Shown: positions 45,101 to 55,888, counted from the stretch's first letter. The stretch is DNA of 64,000 nt from Notospermus geniculatus (GCA_002633025.1 NMRB01001682.1:94682-158681), one strand, 5' to 3'. Notes: generated by a model not told the origin, from the letters alone. Translations and numbers: made by a program.

Positions 45101-45902
45101 AGAATTTCACAGTCGATTTTGCTGATTTTTGGCCAAAAGGGGGGCGTGTGCCGGGTGCACCCCCCCCCCCTTGGATCCGCACCTGTGACAACAATTCAGA
45201 GGTATTTAGTTTGAATAAGGAGCATCTGGTGTCTTTCCGATGTAAACTTTAGCACATCTGAGAATATCAGAGGTTCTTAGCATTTGCTCCCTTCTCCACT
45301 GCACACTCTCACTGTGGTGACCTGAAGGGAGCGAGTGCTAAGATAAGAACCATTGATTACCCCGCTGATTACCTCAGGATGCTTGGGCAAGGCACTTTAC
45401 TGAATCCCTGACTGTGGTGGATGGTGTTACCAGCATCAATCATGAATCAATCCATCAAACCCAAACTACTACCGTATGCATAAATATATTCGCGTATAAA
45501 AATTGCCGCGAAAATCACGAAACCGCCACTCATACCGCAAAGTTAATTATACGCTAATATTATAATATTATTATTACTATTATATTATAATGGAATGTTA
45601 TTACACGAACATTATTATACACGAAACGGTACACTGACACACCAATCAAGAAATATTTTGGCCGCGAATATTTTTATGCATACGGTATACTACGATAGAA
45701 ACTTGAATCTGGCACATCTCAAACTCTGGAGTACCGGTAGTAATTTAGCAAAAGCAGAAGTAATTTACAAAACCTAAAGTGAAATGAAAATTGCGTTGCA
45801 ATTGTCTTACCTCCTTGTATGCCCAGAGAAATAGATGTCATACTTCTCCATGTCAACATTTGACATGACCAGGACATTTCCATTACTCAGTTGATACCTC
45901 AT
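30135..45902 (-). CDS. CLIP4: CLIP3/CLIP4-like CAP-Gly linker protein (ankyrin repeats + three CAP-Gly domains)
   Basis: Minus-strand exons in transcript order: 45902-45811 (proposed first), 41148-40824, 40112-39857, 39603-39460, 39308-39109, 38575-38440, 37384-37244, 33437-33306, 33183-33060, 32588-32494, 31188-31113, 31012-30900 and 30355-30135 (TAA). Every junction has GT/AG and fitting phase; the total is 2055 nt (684 aa). A start at 41126 ([10 protein letters not shown]) would give 646 aa. Residues 70-139: [16 protein letters not shown] and [18 protein letters not shown], typical of CLIP3/4. Residues 140-275: ankyrin repeats ([33 protein letters not shown]). CAP-Gly 1 about 325-396 ([13 protein letters not shown]), CAP-Gly 2 about 448-517 ([13 protein letters not shown]), CAP-Gly 3 about 595-667 ([13 protein letters not shown]). 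Three CAP-Gly domains and the tail RGINGTKL favour CLIP4. CAP-Gly domains bind EEY/F tails of tubulin and EB proteins, so a cytoplasmic microtubule-linked role follows. The first exon is the least certain part. Confidence 0.93.
30637..30935. repeat. Seven-unit 43-bp tandem array overlapping a CLIP4 exon end
   Basis: Seven units of about 43 bp share aagtctccaatacaattcac and tagtgatttcctt. The last unit (about 30893-30935) covers the splice donor of exon 31012-30900 and its last 36 coding bases. The other six lie in the intron and have lost the donor (ctcttccc or ttcataac in place of tcttacct). The pattern suggests amplification of an exon-intron boundary. Confidence 0.8.
31583..31777. repeat. 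195-bp foldback element in a CLIP4 intron
   Basis: The sequence cacaggcacctgggtc at the left pairs with gacccagatgcctgtg at the right. Inner arms aaggcattaagcctaggcct and aggcctaggcttaatgcctt also pair. Confidence 0.75.
32648..32766 (+). repeat. tRNA-derived (Ser/Leu-like) repeat
   Basis: It shows an A-box-like tgagtggttaaggc, a B-box ggttcgagtcc and a long variable region between. The 5' part (gctgcccctgagtg) is duplicated. No intact cloverleaf with a proper acceptor stem was found, so a SINE head or tRNA pseudogene is more likely than a working tRNA. Confidence 0.5.
34248..34694 (+). CDS. Unrecognised 130-aa protein nested antisense in a CLIP4 intron
   Basis: A 5' acceptor (aattttgtttcag) precedes 34248, and the frame runs from ATG at 34302 to TAA at 34692-34694, so the coding part is a single exon with a short leader. 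Residues 1-15 are basic ([12 protein letters not shown]). Residues 15-95 look helical and rich in Arg, Leu, Gln and aromatic residues ([37 protein letters not shown]). Residues 96-130 are strongly acidic ([14 protein letters not shown], ending NNNDDDDAT). Codon use and composition look like a real protein. A candidate leader exon ends near 33881 (ttctggcag|gtgaca). Neither signal peptide nor TM segment is present. I do not recognise the family; the basic start and acidic tail would fit a nuclear or chromatin-bound protein, but that is a guess. Confidence 0.65.
35240..35661. mobile_element. About 420-bp element with inverted ends ctgcgttcacactg
   Basis: The left end ctgcgttcacactggggc pairs with the right end cagtgtgaacgcag. 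The interior repeats aattcggattgaa-like words on both strands. No transposase. Confidence 0.7.
35789..35940. repeat. About 150-bp dispersed repeat, inverse of 49371-49519
   Basis: It runs from gggtttccgccagaaattt to ccctctggcagaaacactga. It shares tttgagggtact, aaatcagcaaaaacccca and ttctgttcctttgaggg in reverse with the second locus. Its ends are themselves weak inverted repeats. Confidence 0.7.
36725..37103. mobile_element. 379-bp TTAA-flanked foldback element
   Basis: TTAA occurs at both ends (36725-36728 and 37100-37103), followed by inverted arms (agggagacatgcgaaaaata and its partner) of about 120 bp. The arms include gcccggcgggcacaagttgt and ccgtctgttaatac. A TTAA duplication is the piggyBac-type signature. 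No transposase inside; it lies in a CLIP4 intron. Confidence 0.78.
37517..37740. mobile_element. 224-bp TA-flanked element with ctgtaaagca ends
   Basis: The left end tactgtaaagcaagataatt and the right end aaattttcctgctttacagta-like sequence are inverted. Both ends carry TA. The interior repeats aaattttcgcga on both strands. It starts about 130 bp from the CLIP4 exon at 37244-37384. Confidence 0.72.
37935..38110 (+). repeat. tRNA-derived SINE-like repeat
   Basis: A head with tggtgtagtagagac (A-box-like) and a B-box ggttcgattcc is followed by an unrelated tail containing gcccagcggcttgctgc-like sequence. The RNA polymerase III promoter spacing is plausible. No cloverleaf was established. Confidence 0.45.
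39655..39815. repeat. Member of the ggatccagg / tggatccgc repeat family
   Basis: Starts cagcggcagatccaggtttt, has ttggccaaaagg near its right part, and ends in ccccctctagatctgcgcct. It shares structure with 44896-45025, about 45080-45185 and part of 28880-28945. It lies in the CLIP4 intron between two ankyrin exons. Confidence 0.7.
40515..40690 (-). repeat. tRNA-derived SINE-like repeat (minus strand)
   Basis: The minus strand reads ggtggtgtagtggttcgg (A-box-like) and gggttcaaatacc (B-box-like) about 35 bases apart. A tail follows with gagactttgggtaagtctct and gagaggcc. It resembles a tRNA-headed SINE rather than a tRNA gene. Confidence 0.55.
42042..44266. repeat. Two direct copies of a 690-bp segment (42042-42722, 43557-44266)
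   Basis: Both copies run from ttggctttgaaatg to ggtggattaattcctagcta with a few percent difference and small indels. The spacer (42723-43556) contains a dispersed repeat and a short tandem array. Each copy has a weak open frame on the plus strand. I see no gene, and both lie in the proposed first intron of CLIP4. Confidence 0.85.
43335..43450. repeat. Degenerate tandem array of taccttt/acctagt units
   Basis: Units of about 15 bp (cctagtaccttttta and variants) are repeated about seven times. One ambiguous base precedes it at 43335. Confidence 0.75.
44896..45190. repeat. Two tandem copies of the ggatccagg repeat family
   Basis: 44896-45025 starts gggtggatccaggatttggg and ends ccttggatccacacctg. 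The second, 45080-45185, is a partial copy with the same ttacagaatttcacagtcga and ttggccaaaagg words and a ccttggatccgcacctg end. The segment gacaacagttcagaggtatt follows both, so the flank was copied too. Confidence 0.75.
45470..45687. mobile_element. 218-bp element with taccgtatgcata ends
   Basis: Left end taccgtatgcataaatatat and right end tatttttatgcatacggta are inverted. Internal arms carry ttcgcg words. It lies about 120 bp downstream of the proposed CLIP4 first exon. Confidence 0.72.
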
Positions 45903-47340
45903 GTCGGATGGGCTTATTCAATTCAAAAAATATATATTCTGCAAGTTCTGATGTAGTCCAGAATGTCCTAAGTTGTTGAGAAAATTATACGATCCTGAAC
46001 ACTTTTTTCTCATTGAATCAGAAAGAAATCAGCCTGATTCCACTCCACAAAACTGGTTGTTTTATCTTAGTCACACACAAATCGAGAATTTTAGGCACAT
46101 GTACATCCTTTGGAAAGATTATACTAAATGAAGATTCGTATTCAATCCAAAAATGACACCAGGCACCAACTTTACACTGATAAGATCTGGCATGTAAGCT
46201 TATAAATGCCAATAGTATCACTGTCAAAAGAATCGAGTGCAGCATGGGTAATATAAATGTTCACCGCAACAACTGGACAAAACACAACAAGAAGATCTGA
46301 CAGAAACCACAAATCACAGAGATCCTCGAATAAAAACCTCATCCACACACAAAAGAACAGACACAACTTTTCACTACAATTCCTCAATTTGTATAATTCA
46401 CCAATGACACATGTTCAAGAAAATCACGAACAACCATATCAACGATGCTCATTTATTTTTGGCCAATGAGCAAACTGACAGGCTAACTATTAACTCTCTG
46501 AATAATGGCTAAGCAGGGCTAGGCATGTCTTTTGGTTCTTTCATTCACAAGGCCTATTATATTATCATTTACAGAACAACCAATGAGCCAAGTACCAGAG
46601 ATGATTGAGGCACAGACTATGAATGCCCAATATGGCATGTATGGGGTGTATTACCCGTAATTTAGGAAAATACTTTTCCCCTTGTCCCATCACGTTTTAG
46701 AAGTACTAATATGTTGCAAAAACATAGAAGTTAGCTGGAAGTAAAGTGAAATTTAAGGCATTGGGTAATATGAATAAAGACTAGCAAATGCTTTTACTTA
46801 AGATATGTACAACATTGCCTAGTACATGTATATTTGTATTGCAAAATTCAAGTATAAGCATTTACTAGTCTTTATTCATATGACCCATTGGGTAGCCAAA
46901 CATGCATTGACCAATAATACTCAAATTTCTTGTGGCATATTTTGTTTCAGCTCAAAGTTTGTTCAGGACCTTGACATGCCTTCTAGTTGGGGTCACAAAT
47001 ATATGAATAAACCCGAAGTATTTACTCTGTGAATTCAGTAGTAAAATAGACAATTGGTCACCTCTATAACTCACTAATCTTTGCATTTTGAGAGTGATGA
47101 ACATTGTGTTGATGTGGTTTGTCATTAGACAAATATTAGTCCTTCGACCTCAATGGCATAAGGGCACAAATACTGTTAAGAGGGCACAGGCAAAAACTTG
47201 CAAGGATCATGCCTTCAGTTTGCATTTAAATGGCAAGTATCTTGTCAGGGAAGGGCTGACCAAAGACTTGAGGAAAGACATTTCTTCAGTGATTACCGTC
47301 AGTAGGCCTACCACCATCCAACACACACACTATCCCAGAT
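45903..47340. other. Intergenic region upstream of CLIP4, no gene seen
   Basis: If 45811-45902 is the first CLIP4 exon, its promoter should lie here; no core element is clear. The palindromic repeat 46763-46887 is present. Confidence 0.45.
46763..46887. repeat. Palindromic element tgggtaatatgaataaag
   Basis: The arms atgaataaagactagcaaat and its inverse near 46853-46880 pair over about 29 bp. Related to 22634-22746 and 26094-26204. Confidence 0.78.
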
Positions 47341-47479
47341 NNNNNNNNNNNNNNNNNNNNNNNNNNNNNNNNNNNNNNNNNNNNNNNNNNNNNNNNNNNN
47401 NNNNNNNNNNNNNNNNNNNNNNNNNNNNNNNNNNNNNNNNNNNNNNNNNNNNNNNNNNNNNNNNNNNNNNNNNNNNNNN
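47341..47479. other. Assembly gap (139 n)
   Basis: A run of undetermined bases. The two flanks cannot be assumed contiguous. Confidence 0.99.
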
Positions 47480-49370
47480 ACTGCATTAAAGCGAATGGCT
47501 CGCGGGGTTTGTTGTGGCGCCATGACAGTTGGTCATCGATATCAAGCACCATTTTGAGAAAAAGGCAAAAGAAGGATTTTAGTTTAATGGGAAATGCATT
47601 AGACAGCCAAACTTCGGAGGCGCATTGTGCAAAATCTGCCGCTTCGAAATCAATGGGAATAGTACAAAATGTCCATCTTGACCTACTGAATTTGAAAACG
47701 TCATTAACCAATTTTAACAAATTTTTAATGTAACCTCGTCCCCAGTGTTTACATTCTCATAGTTGCACAGGTGTTTCATATGGCTGGAGCACGGCTTTGC
47801 CTGGAGGCTAGATTCACTCTCTATGGAAGGTACCACCAAAAATGTAAACAAACCCAGCGAGCCATTCGCTTTAAGCTGAAGAGAGAAGAGTATAATGATT
47901 CAAGGCAGTTTATGGCGGCATCGGCATCTGGAGACATGGCGGATTGTGGCGTTGCCGGCAGTAATTGGTGATTTTGATTTCTACATAGGTGATGGGGATT
48001 TTTGTCAAAAAGTGGGCGTGGTCTTCTAGGTAGCACGGCAGCACAGTTTAGGGTGGCATGGGCTCTATTGGGTTAAGAGGAGCCACATGGGGGAGGGGGA
48101 TCCACACCTGAGTGAGAAAGAGTATTGAGGTGCCTGCAAGACAGGACCCTTCAACTTAGGCAGTGATGCAGGGACAACTTTGGTCTGAGATGAATTACAA
48201 CGCATGATCCATCTAATATCAGTAACAATGCAATACAACACATCAAAGAATGCGACAGTTGCCACATATTCTCTACAATAATGGATTCCTCCCATTCCAT
48301 TAAACACAGAATAAAAATTTCCATATTATGTGTAAGTACGTACATTGTATCATCAGTAAAAGCAGACATGGATGACAGACCATGAGAACATTTTTGAATG
48401 CAATATCAATGACTACCTGAAGTTAGTATCTAGACGTGAATTTCCAAAAGATTAAAAACCGAGTAAATCAGACAAGGCTGGCTGAGCACATGAGAGATAC
48501 CAACAAAAGGCTGGCTGAGCACGTGAAAGATACCAACAAGTAGAATCAGGATTTTTGAGAAGTCCAGACATGACTGCCACCAAATTAAAGCCATAAACAT
48601 TTGAACTATCACAAATCAGATTTCAACAACCACTTGATATCAAGTGGATTAAAAGGTAATTAATACGCATGAATTGATTTTCAAACTCATGACTGAAGTG
48701 AAGTCAACCGTGCATTTTATCAATGACGCTGACTTATCACAAGTTCAAAGGATGTGACACAGGTCATGACAAAAACTGTGTTGAGTGATCCGTACTCCTC
48801 AAACCTGGACAGAATATGAAAGGTTCCATACAACATTCGACAACCCATGGAATGTCTGTCGTTTTATGTCACTGAATCCATTGACTCAAAATTGTGATGT
48901 TAAAATGGACCCTTTGCGTTGGCAACATTCATAGGAGGCTCAGAAGTCACCATCAACACTAACTTTCTTCCTATCAATTTTATGAGACAGGTTGGTTTTG
49001 AACTTTATGCATGCAATCAAAAATAGATCCTCTCTTATCTATTTTTTGATGCAATCCACATACCACAGGAAGTTTTACTATCATAATTCTCATAGTACTA
49101 ACTAAGAAGGTCCAATTTAATCTTACCACGCCAAAGATATCAACATTCCAGCTAAATTACTCATGTTTCCTCAGCTAAACTGTAGTAAATGGTGAGTTAA
49201 GGATTAAGGATTAAGTTACAAGGTGCAAGGATTGGTTAGATAAAATTAGAGGCAGACACACACTATCCAACTCCACAGACAGGCAATATCAAAAACACTT
49301 TTCATGCAGTACTTGTACTGTAATGTACCTCTAACCCAGCTGTGGATTCACGGTTGACTTTAGGGAGTCT

Positions 49371-49519
49371 GGCAGTGTTTCCGCCAGAGGGTACTAAGGG
49401 TACGATGGTAGTACCCTCAAAGGAACAGAAAAAGGCTATTTTCTTTAATTTCATGGGGTTTTTGCTGATTTTGAAGAATTTAGTACCCTCAAAAAAATTC
49501 CTGGCAGAGACCCTGTCTG
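49371..49519. repeat. About 150-bp dispersed repeat, inverse of 35789-35940
   Basis: Starts agtgtttccgccagagggta and ends attcctggcagagaccctg. Shared words with the other locus are given there. Confidence 0.7.
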
Positions 49520-50423
49520 GACCCCCTATTCCATGCAGCCACCATCAGAGCCCCCCCCCCCCCAAAAGTGATTGCCCTGGTGTCCCTCTTGCCCATCAAG
49601 AGGGTTACAGGGATCACTTTTATTCAGATTAACAACAACACAAACCTCTAGAAAGACTCTTGATGGACAATGTGATGAGGAATCTGGGCTTCTTGCTTTC
49701 CTAACAAAATACCATCAGAAGGAATCTTACAAAAAAAGATACACAAGATAACCATGCAGCAACAAGAATCATTGGCATCTGGCAGGTGTACAAGACCAAG
49801 GTAGCTCTTGTCCTACAGAACAGTGGGACTCGTAATTTCAGCAACATTCCTGCTTGGCTTTTGCAGAAGAAAGTACATGTATGCAATGATGGCATACTGT
49901 TCTTTCTTGTGGTACATGTAGATTTGTGTGTTTGTGTATTCCTAATTCAACATGGATTAGACTTGCCAAAAGAAGGGATTTTGAAGGAATTGATGGGGTT
50001 TTTTATATGAGTGGAATGGCAAGAGGCGTGATTTGCGGTAACTGACGGTAACACGCCAGTGGAAAGCTGATTACGGGCGCTATTCTGATCGCCCCGGTGG
50101 TCTTTCCACGAGCATCATGAATCACGCCAGCAAGTTTTTTTCACGGGCGTTTTCGGGCGCCGGCGCGATTGCGCCCGTTTCCACTTGAATTTTAATTACT
50201 GGTAATTCAACTGAAGTTCAAGATCAAGTACAATCTAGCTAGTTCGCTATCATCACCATCACATCACACATCAGACATCATTCATTGACTACTGGTAGGC
50301 CTAGGGCATAGCTAGACTATGTCATCATCATTGTCATGAATGTCCGACTCAGAGAGATGTCACTAGGCCTATCATGCTAGGTTATCATGTCAGACTGACA
50401 TGTCACATAGGCCTTCCGACGCC

Positions 50424-50922
50424 CGGTTCGTAAGAACACCGAATCGGACCAAATTGGACTGGATCGGACCGAATCGGGACACTTTTGCACCGAATCGGAG
50501 TTGGCTTTGGTTTGGTATGAAGTTTAATAACAAGTTCTTATAGGCCTATGTTTATGGAATATCATGAATAGATATTGTGTATCATCCGGGAGATAATTGA
50601 TTTTTTTGATGAATAAACTCCGATTCTGGCTGTTGTTCAAAGGCAGGTTAATGTCAGCAGCTAGTTCCCATATCTGCCGTCAACACAGTCTTGGCACTAC
50701 AGTGCTTACCATATGCGCGACAGCATGCGTGTTTCAGACGCTAGATTTCTTACAAAATGCAACTTTAAAATTGAAATTTGCCTTTTATTTTTATTTCTAA
50801 GTTGGCCTCATTATAATTCATGGTTCTTGTGTTAAGAAGAAAAATGAATGTTAGTTGATTCCGATTCGGTGACTTTATGCTACGATTCGGTCCGACCCGG
50901 TCTGATCCGGTGTTACGAACCC
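50424..50922. mobile_element. About 500-bp element with ggttcgtaa ends
   Basis: The left part ggttcgtaagaacaccgaat and the right part ccggtgttacgaacc are inverted. Both arms are rich in cggaccgaatcgg-type words. Confidence 0.68.
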
Positions 50923-50990
50923 CCTAGGCCTACTGAGATAGGCCTAGGCTAGATGTCAGACCATGACACCTTGAAGTACATATAGCCTAA

Positions 50991-51236
50991 AAGCCTAGTT
51001 TATACTTCGACGCAAGACCATCGGCGTCCGAGGCGCGATCAAATCTGGACGCCGACTTGGCGGAATTGATTCATAGTCCAGCGTACTCCAGCGACGGAGA
51101 CCCATTTTGAAATGACTCAATTAATTACAGCCTCGTGATGGGACGCCAACCAAAACGCACAACGGAGTCGGCGTTGAACGCAAGATTGCACGTCGGTCGC
51201 CGGTGATGGTCGTGCATCGAAGTATAAATTGGGCTT
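50991..51236. mobile_element. Palindromic element aagcctagtttatac
   Basis: Same family as 24402-24619. The left arm tatacttcgacgcaagacca has its inverse tggtcgtgcatcgaagtata at the right. Confidence 0.75.
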
Positions 51237-51678
51237 ATTTCCTCCAAGATCGTGAGATATGACACTGACACTGACAGATGTGATGATCAAATCATGATCA
51301 TGATGATCATGATCATTCCCATGGGCATGAAAATGATGATGATCTGACTGATGATGATGATGAACAACACTCCAGTTCAAACACTCACGGCAACTCCTGA
51401 TGTCTTTCTGCTTCAATCTTCAGAATCTATATCAACTGACTTTCACTGTAGCGTGGCTTCTGTGAGTTTGAAGCAAACACAAAGCACTAAAAGCAACACT
51501 TTGAAGAGGAAAAGAAAGTTACTGAAGTTATTTTTCTGACCTTCACCGTCACAGAATCTGTGGGGACGAGGTGTGCTTTAATTGCAAGTCTCGAGCAATG
51601 CACCTAAAAATCACCTCCTTTCATTGACCTCAACAGAGGGAAGACTTCCCCATTAAAAATGAATTGAGAAAGACTAAT

Positions 51679-53539
51679 ATGGCTGCGCCCAGTAGGAACT
51701 TTTCTGTGCCGACAAAACAGGTATTTTCTCTATTTTCAGCGCTTATCAGGCTAGATAGGCCTACTGTTGATATATGTCTCCATTTGTTGTTTCTCCATGT
51801 GTAGCCTACATGCCTTTGTTTTTGGATGACGTCCACAAGTTTGCCTTAGAAAGTAGGCTAGTAGGCCTAGGCCTAGGCGCCTAGATCATGCCATGCGGCG
51901 ATGCGAAGAAGTCCAGGCACATAACCCGGGCACATAATAGGCCTAGTGTAACAAATGTACTACATTCAATCTCGTTCCCAGTATTTGTTCTCGAGAAGAT
52001 GATGCGATGACCTGCCAGCCATGTCCAAACGCGGCACCAAGAGCCGCCGGCGGCACCTAAAAATATTTTGGCGGCACCAAGGAAAAATGAACAGAGTGCC
52101 GCATGCGGCACTTTGGAAGCTTTAAAGGGGATCTCTGCGGCACCAAAACGCAATTTGGTGGCACCCAATTCTAAATTCAAGTATTTTGCTCTCAGATGCC
52201 AGGAAAATGCATCTAAAAGCACTTAAATTTTCAAATTTTTCTGGGGGAGTGCCCCCAGACCCCCCTCCACGTTCGCCCTACACTAGAAAATTTTGGCCCC
52301 CCAGGCCATCAAAGTTGCCGTCTGGTGGTCGTATCACACAACATACTTAGGCGGCACCCANCCAATAGTGAATAGGGGCCTAAACATGTAAAAGTAGATC
52401 AAGAGAAGGTGACTCTTCTAGCTTTTTCAGGCTGAAGCCTGTAGTGTAGTGAAGGGAAGGGATTCTTACCACGACTTCAGGCCTATTTGTCGTCCGTCCT
52501 AGCTGGGTTGTCCCCCCCCATGTAATTCGTTCATAAAGTGTAAGATGTCGTCAAGTGAAATTGTACCGTGGGTCCACTTTCTTGTTACAAACTGAAGTCG
52601 TATTCTTCGTTTTATTTCAGGATGCTGCCCTCATCAATGATATCCACACTGAAGTCATCTTATCTGACTTCAGTGATTTAGCATTCGTCATCATCACACA
52701 ATATCAGAAGATTGGAACATTGGTAAATTTCTTTTTTGCGGTCAGACTGAATATGCATTCAGAATAAAAAATTCATCTTAGCTACCCCACCACTTTGACT
52801 AACATCTGGTTTATTAGTTAATTGACAAATGTCATGAGGTGGCATCATGAACAGATAGACCTGATGAGTGACAATGCAGGTCAAATCAATTATTATCTTT
52901 TTTATCTTTCTGAATTTTTCATACAGATGCATGTAACAAAAGATGTTGTGTTGGAGGATAGAGGAGATGCCACTTATACAATAAAAGTCCTTTTAGGAAA
53001 AGATGAGGTAAGGTACATCCTTGCGGCACTGGCAGTTGAATTAAATCAATGTCACTTTCTCCACCATACAATGGGGATCCTAATTATGATAGAGAGCAGC
53101 ACACAGACAGTAATCAGGTCCTATGCAATGGATGCCTTTTGTGTGGGAAATTGATCAGGACCTGAATGTCACTTTCAATTTGTTTTAATTTCAATTGACA
53201 CCTGTTGAGGTTAGTGGGTTAGGTTCATCATTGCAGAGCAGTGAAATGGGAAAGTTGGTTTCGTATAGTTATACCAGGTGTCTCCACCTGCACAGTCTTG
53301 ATAACCACGATATCCCACCATTTCACAAAATCATGATATGGGTCTTAAACTTCTTCTCATGAAGTATTTCATAATTGCTTTATTTTCAATTTCAGCCCAT
53401 TCTTCATGTAATCGCCAAGCAAATTGTCTCCAAAATGGACCTGAAGAAGCCAGTGCTACTGTCATTAGCCCTGAGGGACACATCACGAGAAACATTCCAG
53501 GCAATCCTCAGGCTTCTTGAAAAGGCAGGATTATGTTGA
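51679..53539 (+). CDS. PSMG3: Proteasome assembly chaperone 3
   Basis: Four exons, 51679-51720, 52621-52722, 52927-53007 and 53396-53539 (TGA), all phase 0 with GT/AG borders. The total is 369 nt, giving 122 aa, the length of the human protein. Residues 1-14 (MAAPSRNFSVPTKQ) are the proposed start. Residues 15-48 (TEVILSDFSDLAFVIITQ, KIGTL) match the family's TEVV...VTQFGKMGTL block. Residues 49-75 end in TIKVLLGKDE (family TTKVLLGQDE), and residues 76-122 start PILHVIAKQIV (family PLIHVFAKNLV). PSMG3 pairs with PSMG4 to guide assembly of the 20S alpha ring in the cytosol. The short first exon is the least certain part, but ATG context, phase and length fit. The gene is transcribed away from the CLIP4-like gene. 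Confidence 0.9.
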
Positions 53540-55114
53540 TCAGATGTCATTCAACCTAGGACATTCATTTCCTCCATTGAACCTCCGCAACCACCCTGTT
53601 TCAGGGTCAGAGTTGTGCCTCAACCAGACCTCCAATTGCTAGGTTTTCCACTTTTCTTCACAATTTTCATTTGAAGATCCTTGGCCAAAGCAGTGTCATT
53701 AGTCAATTGGATTTTTCTATCACTGTGGCTAATGGTAGGTCCAGCTCCGAGTTGGTCTTAGAAGTGTTGTCTTGCACAGGTGAACTGTGAGTTGACCCAA
53801 GCTCAAAACTATCGAAGGATCAGCTGGAAAATAGAATGAAAGGTACAATGGAATGTGTCAGACTTGAGTTTCTTTCTCTTGGAACACAACTATAGGGACA
53901 GAAATTTGTCTCAGCGTATGAACAGATTCGTAATTATGTAATGCCCAAGACATGTAGCATATGCCACTTCTGTCCCTACGGTGTTTGTATGTACATAAAT
54001 TTTTTACCAAAAAGGAAGATATTTTGATTTTTCGAGTTCTTTTTATCATCATGTGTAGTGGTACCAGGTATGTGGATTCAACAAGATATACCGTATACGG
54101 TAAAAAATATACAAAACCATTGGTTTTAGTATAAACAAATGCGTTTTATTGTATCAATAAATGCATACACATCCGCATATCCATCCAGCAAACCTGCGAA
54201 TCTGTGCACTGTACTGGAGATTTATAAAATGTCAGCTGGATCCTATGAAACTACAATCCAGCATTAAAATTTTGGCATCTCATTCACAGAGCTTCTCTCT
54301 GTCTGATTTGAAAGATCGACAGTCTATCTTCCATCCATAAGGCTACAGTTTGGCTGAACGAAAGATAACTAGTCAGTTTACCGTACAGGTCTGCTAGTCC
54401 AATAGCCACAGTGGCTTTGTGAATGAGAGTCTGTAGAAATATCAATGAGAAACCTGTACAAAGGAAGGCATCACCAATAGGAGCAATCAGTCACCCGCGC
54501 TTACCACCAAAAGATGGCAACAAAGTTCTACCGGACCAATACAAAAGAAAATCCTCCTGATTGGTGCTCAATCAACCATGAATGGGTCCGCTAGGCATTG
54601 AATGAGGAACCCGCGTGCCGTTCATCCCGACAGGTCAGCGCTGCGACCGAACCGACGTCGACGTCGTTTTATGTGTTGACGTTGCGTCATGAAAAAATCA
54701 GCTGTACCGGTACATTTTTCTACAGGAAAAATGAGATAAAGATGCTGCCATTATCGCCATCCTATCTCTTTTATTTTGAAGAAAAAAGCAAAGAAATTGC
54801 AGAAATTTTCATCTGTGACAAGATCATGTAAATTTTAATGTCAGGCGACTGAAAAAAAATAGAGTTGATTTCACGCCAGATGTTAATGGAAATCACGTAG
54901 AAAAAAGAAACTTCGGTCGCATCGCTTGCAGTGCCACGTCATGACGTTAGTTCATCCGGTTCCCCATTTGGCCGTAGTGACTCCTGTTGGTCAACTGACT
55001 GACAGCTCCTATTGAAATCATCCATATGGCTCATGGCTGATCTGACGAAGCCTAAGGTAATTATCATCCAAAACTATTCCTGTGAATTAATCGAAGTGAT
55101 TTGATAGATTCATA
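53540..55114. other. PSMG3 3' flank, no gene seen
   Basis: A plus-strand AATAAA occurs near 54157. The stretch 54484-55020 contains both halves of the dispersed repeat at 11423-11590, separated by extra sequence. No coding exon was recognised. Confidence 0.45.
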
Positions 55115-55643
55115 CAGTGGTGTGAATTAATATTCGAACAGAGGCCATTCAGCAAAATTTGTCACTTCGGTATTCCAATATCTATATCAAAAGTATTTAA
55201 GTCAGTCCTAGATAGGCACTCCTCTAGTCTGATATGTTTTCGCTGAATTCAGATTCTGGATATCACGAGAGTGGTGAAAATATCGAAGTTTGACATATTG
55301 GAAAATATCAAAGACATCAAACTTGAATCTCAGGTGTATGAATATCAACTTCTGTTTCCAAACGCTGTCAGGTAATACCCCCATTCAACATCTTGTTGCA
55401 AGGGGAAAAAATTCCACAAAATATCCAGACAAAATGGTGATAAAAGCAAATCTCAAGAAATGTCAAATTTCGATATTTTCACCATTCTCGTGATATGCAG
55501 TATCTGAATTCAGCGAAAACATATCAGACTAGAGGAGTGCATTCTAGGACTGACTTCAAATACTTTTGATATAGATATTGGATACAGTTTGCCTTTAATG
55601 AAAAGCTGAATTCCCTCTGTTCGAATATTAATTCACACCACTG
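55115..55643. mobile_element. 529-bp Tc1/mariner-type non-autonomous element
   Basis: It begins cagtggtgtgaattaatatt and ends with the inverse (aatattaattcacaccactg), flanked by TA on both sides (55113-55114 and 55644-55645). The inverted arms extend to about 210 bp. CAGT ends with TA duplication are typical of the Tc1/mariner group. No transposase frame is present. Confidence 0.82.
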
Positions 55644-55770
55644 TATATTACAGGAAGAACCTCCAAAAACGTCTCCAAAATATTGGAATGCATCAACTTG
55701 TTTTGTACACAAAGTCACAACTGTTGAAATGATGGCAATAAAAACGCTTGTAGATTAGTCTCATACTATG

Positions 55771-55888
55771 GGCCGTATTCTAGAACGTTCCTTAACATTA
55801 AGGTCCACCTTAAATCTATTGTTCTCGATGGTTTTACAATAGACTTAAGGTCGACCTTAACGTTAAGGAACGTTCTAGAATACGGGCC
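55771..55888. mobile_element. 118-bp near-perfect palindrome (ggccgtattctagaacg)
   Basis: The left arm gtattctagaacgttcctta pairs with taaggaacgttctagaatac. Outer ends gggcc and its inverse match the termini of other elements in the window (884, 24170, 56010, 59384). Confidence 0.8.

Larger units (their letters stand above)
47480..51678. other. Intergenic region before PSMG3, no confirmed gene
   Basis: A G/C-richer stretch at 47900-47975 contains an ATG frame (MAASASGDMADCGVAG) that could be a first exon ending at a GT near 47966, but no partner exon was found. The area also holds repeats 49371-49519, 50424-50922 and 50991-51236, a C run near 49549-49563 and short atgatg repeats near 51270-51365. 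Confidence 0.4.

Noticed and set aside
47286-47720. Long frames across the gap
   Set aside because: Most of their length is undetermined bases.
52543-52610. Alternative PSMG3 start (MSSSEIVPWVHFLVTN)
   Set aside because: The frame stops before exon 2 and has no fitting donor. The exon at 51679-51720 gives phase 0 and exact family length.
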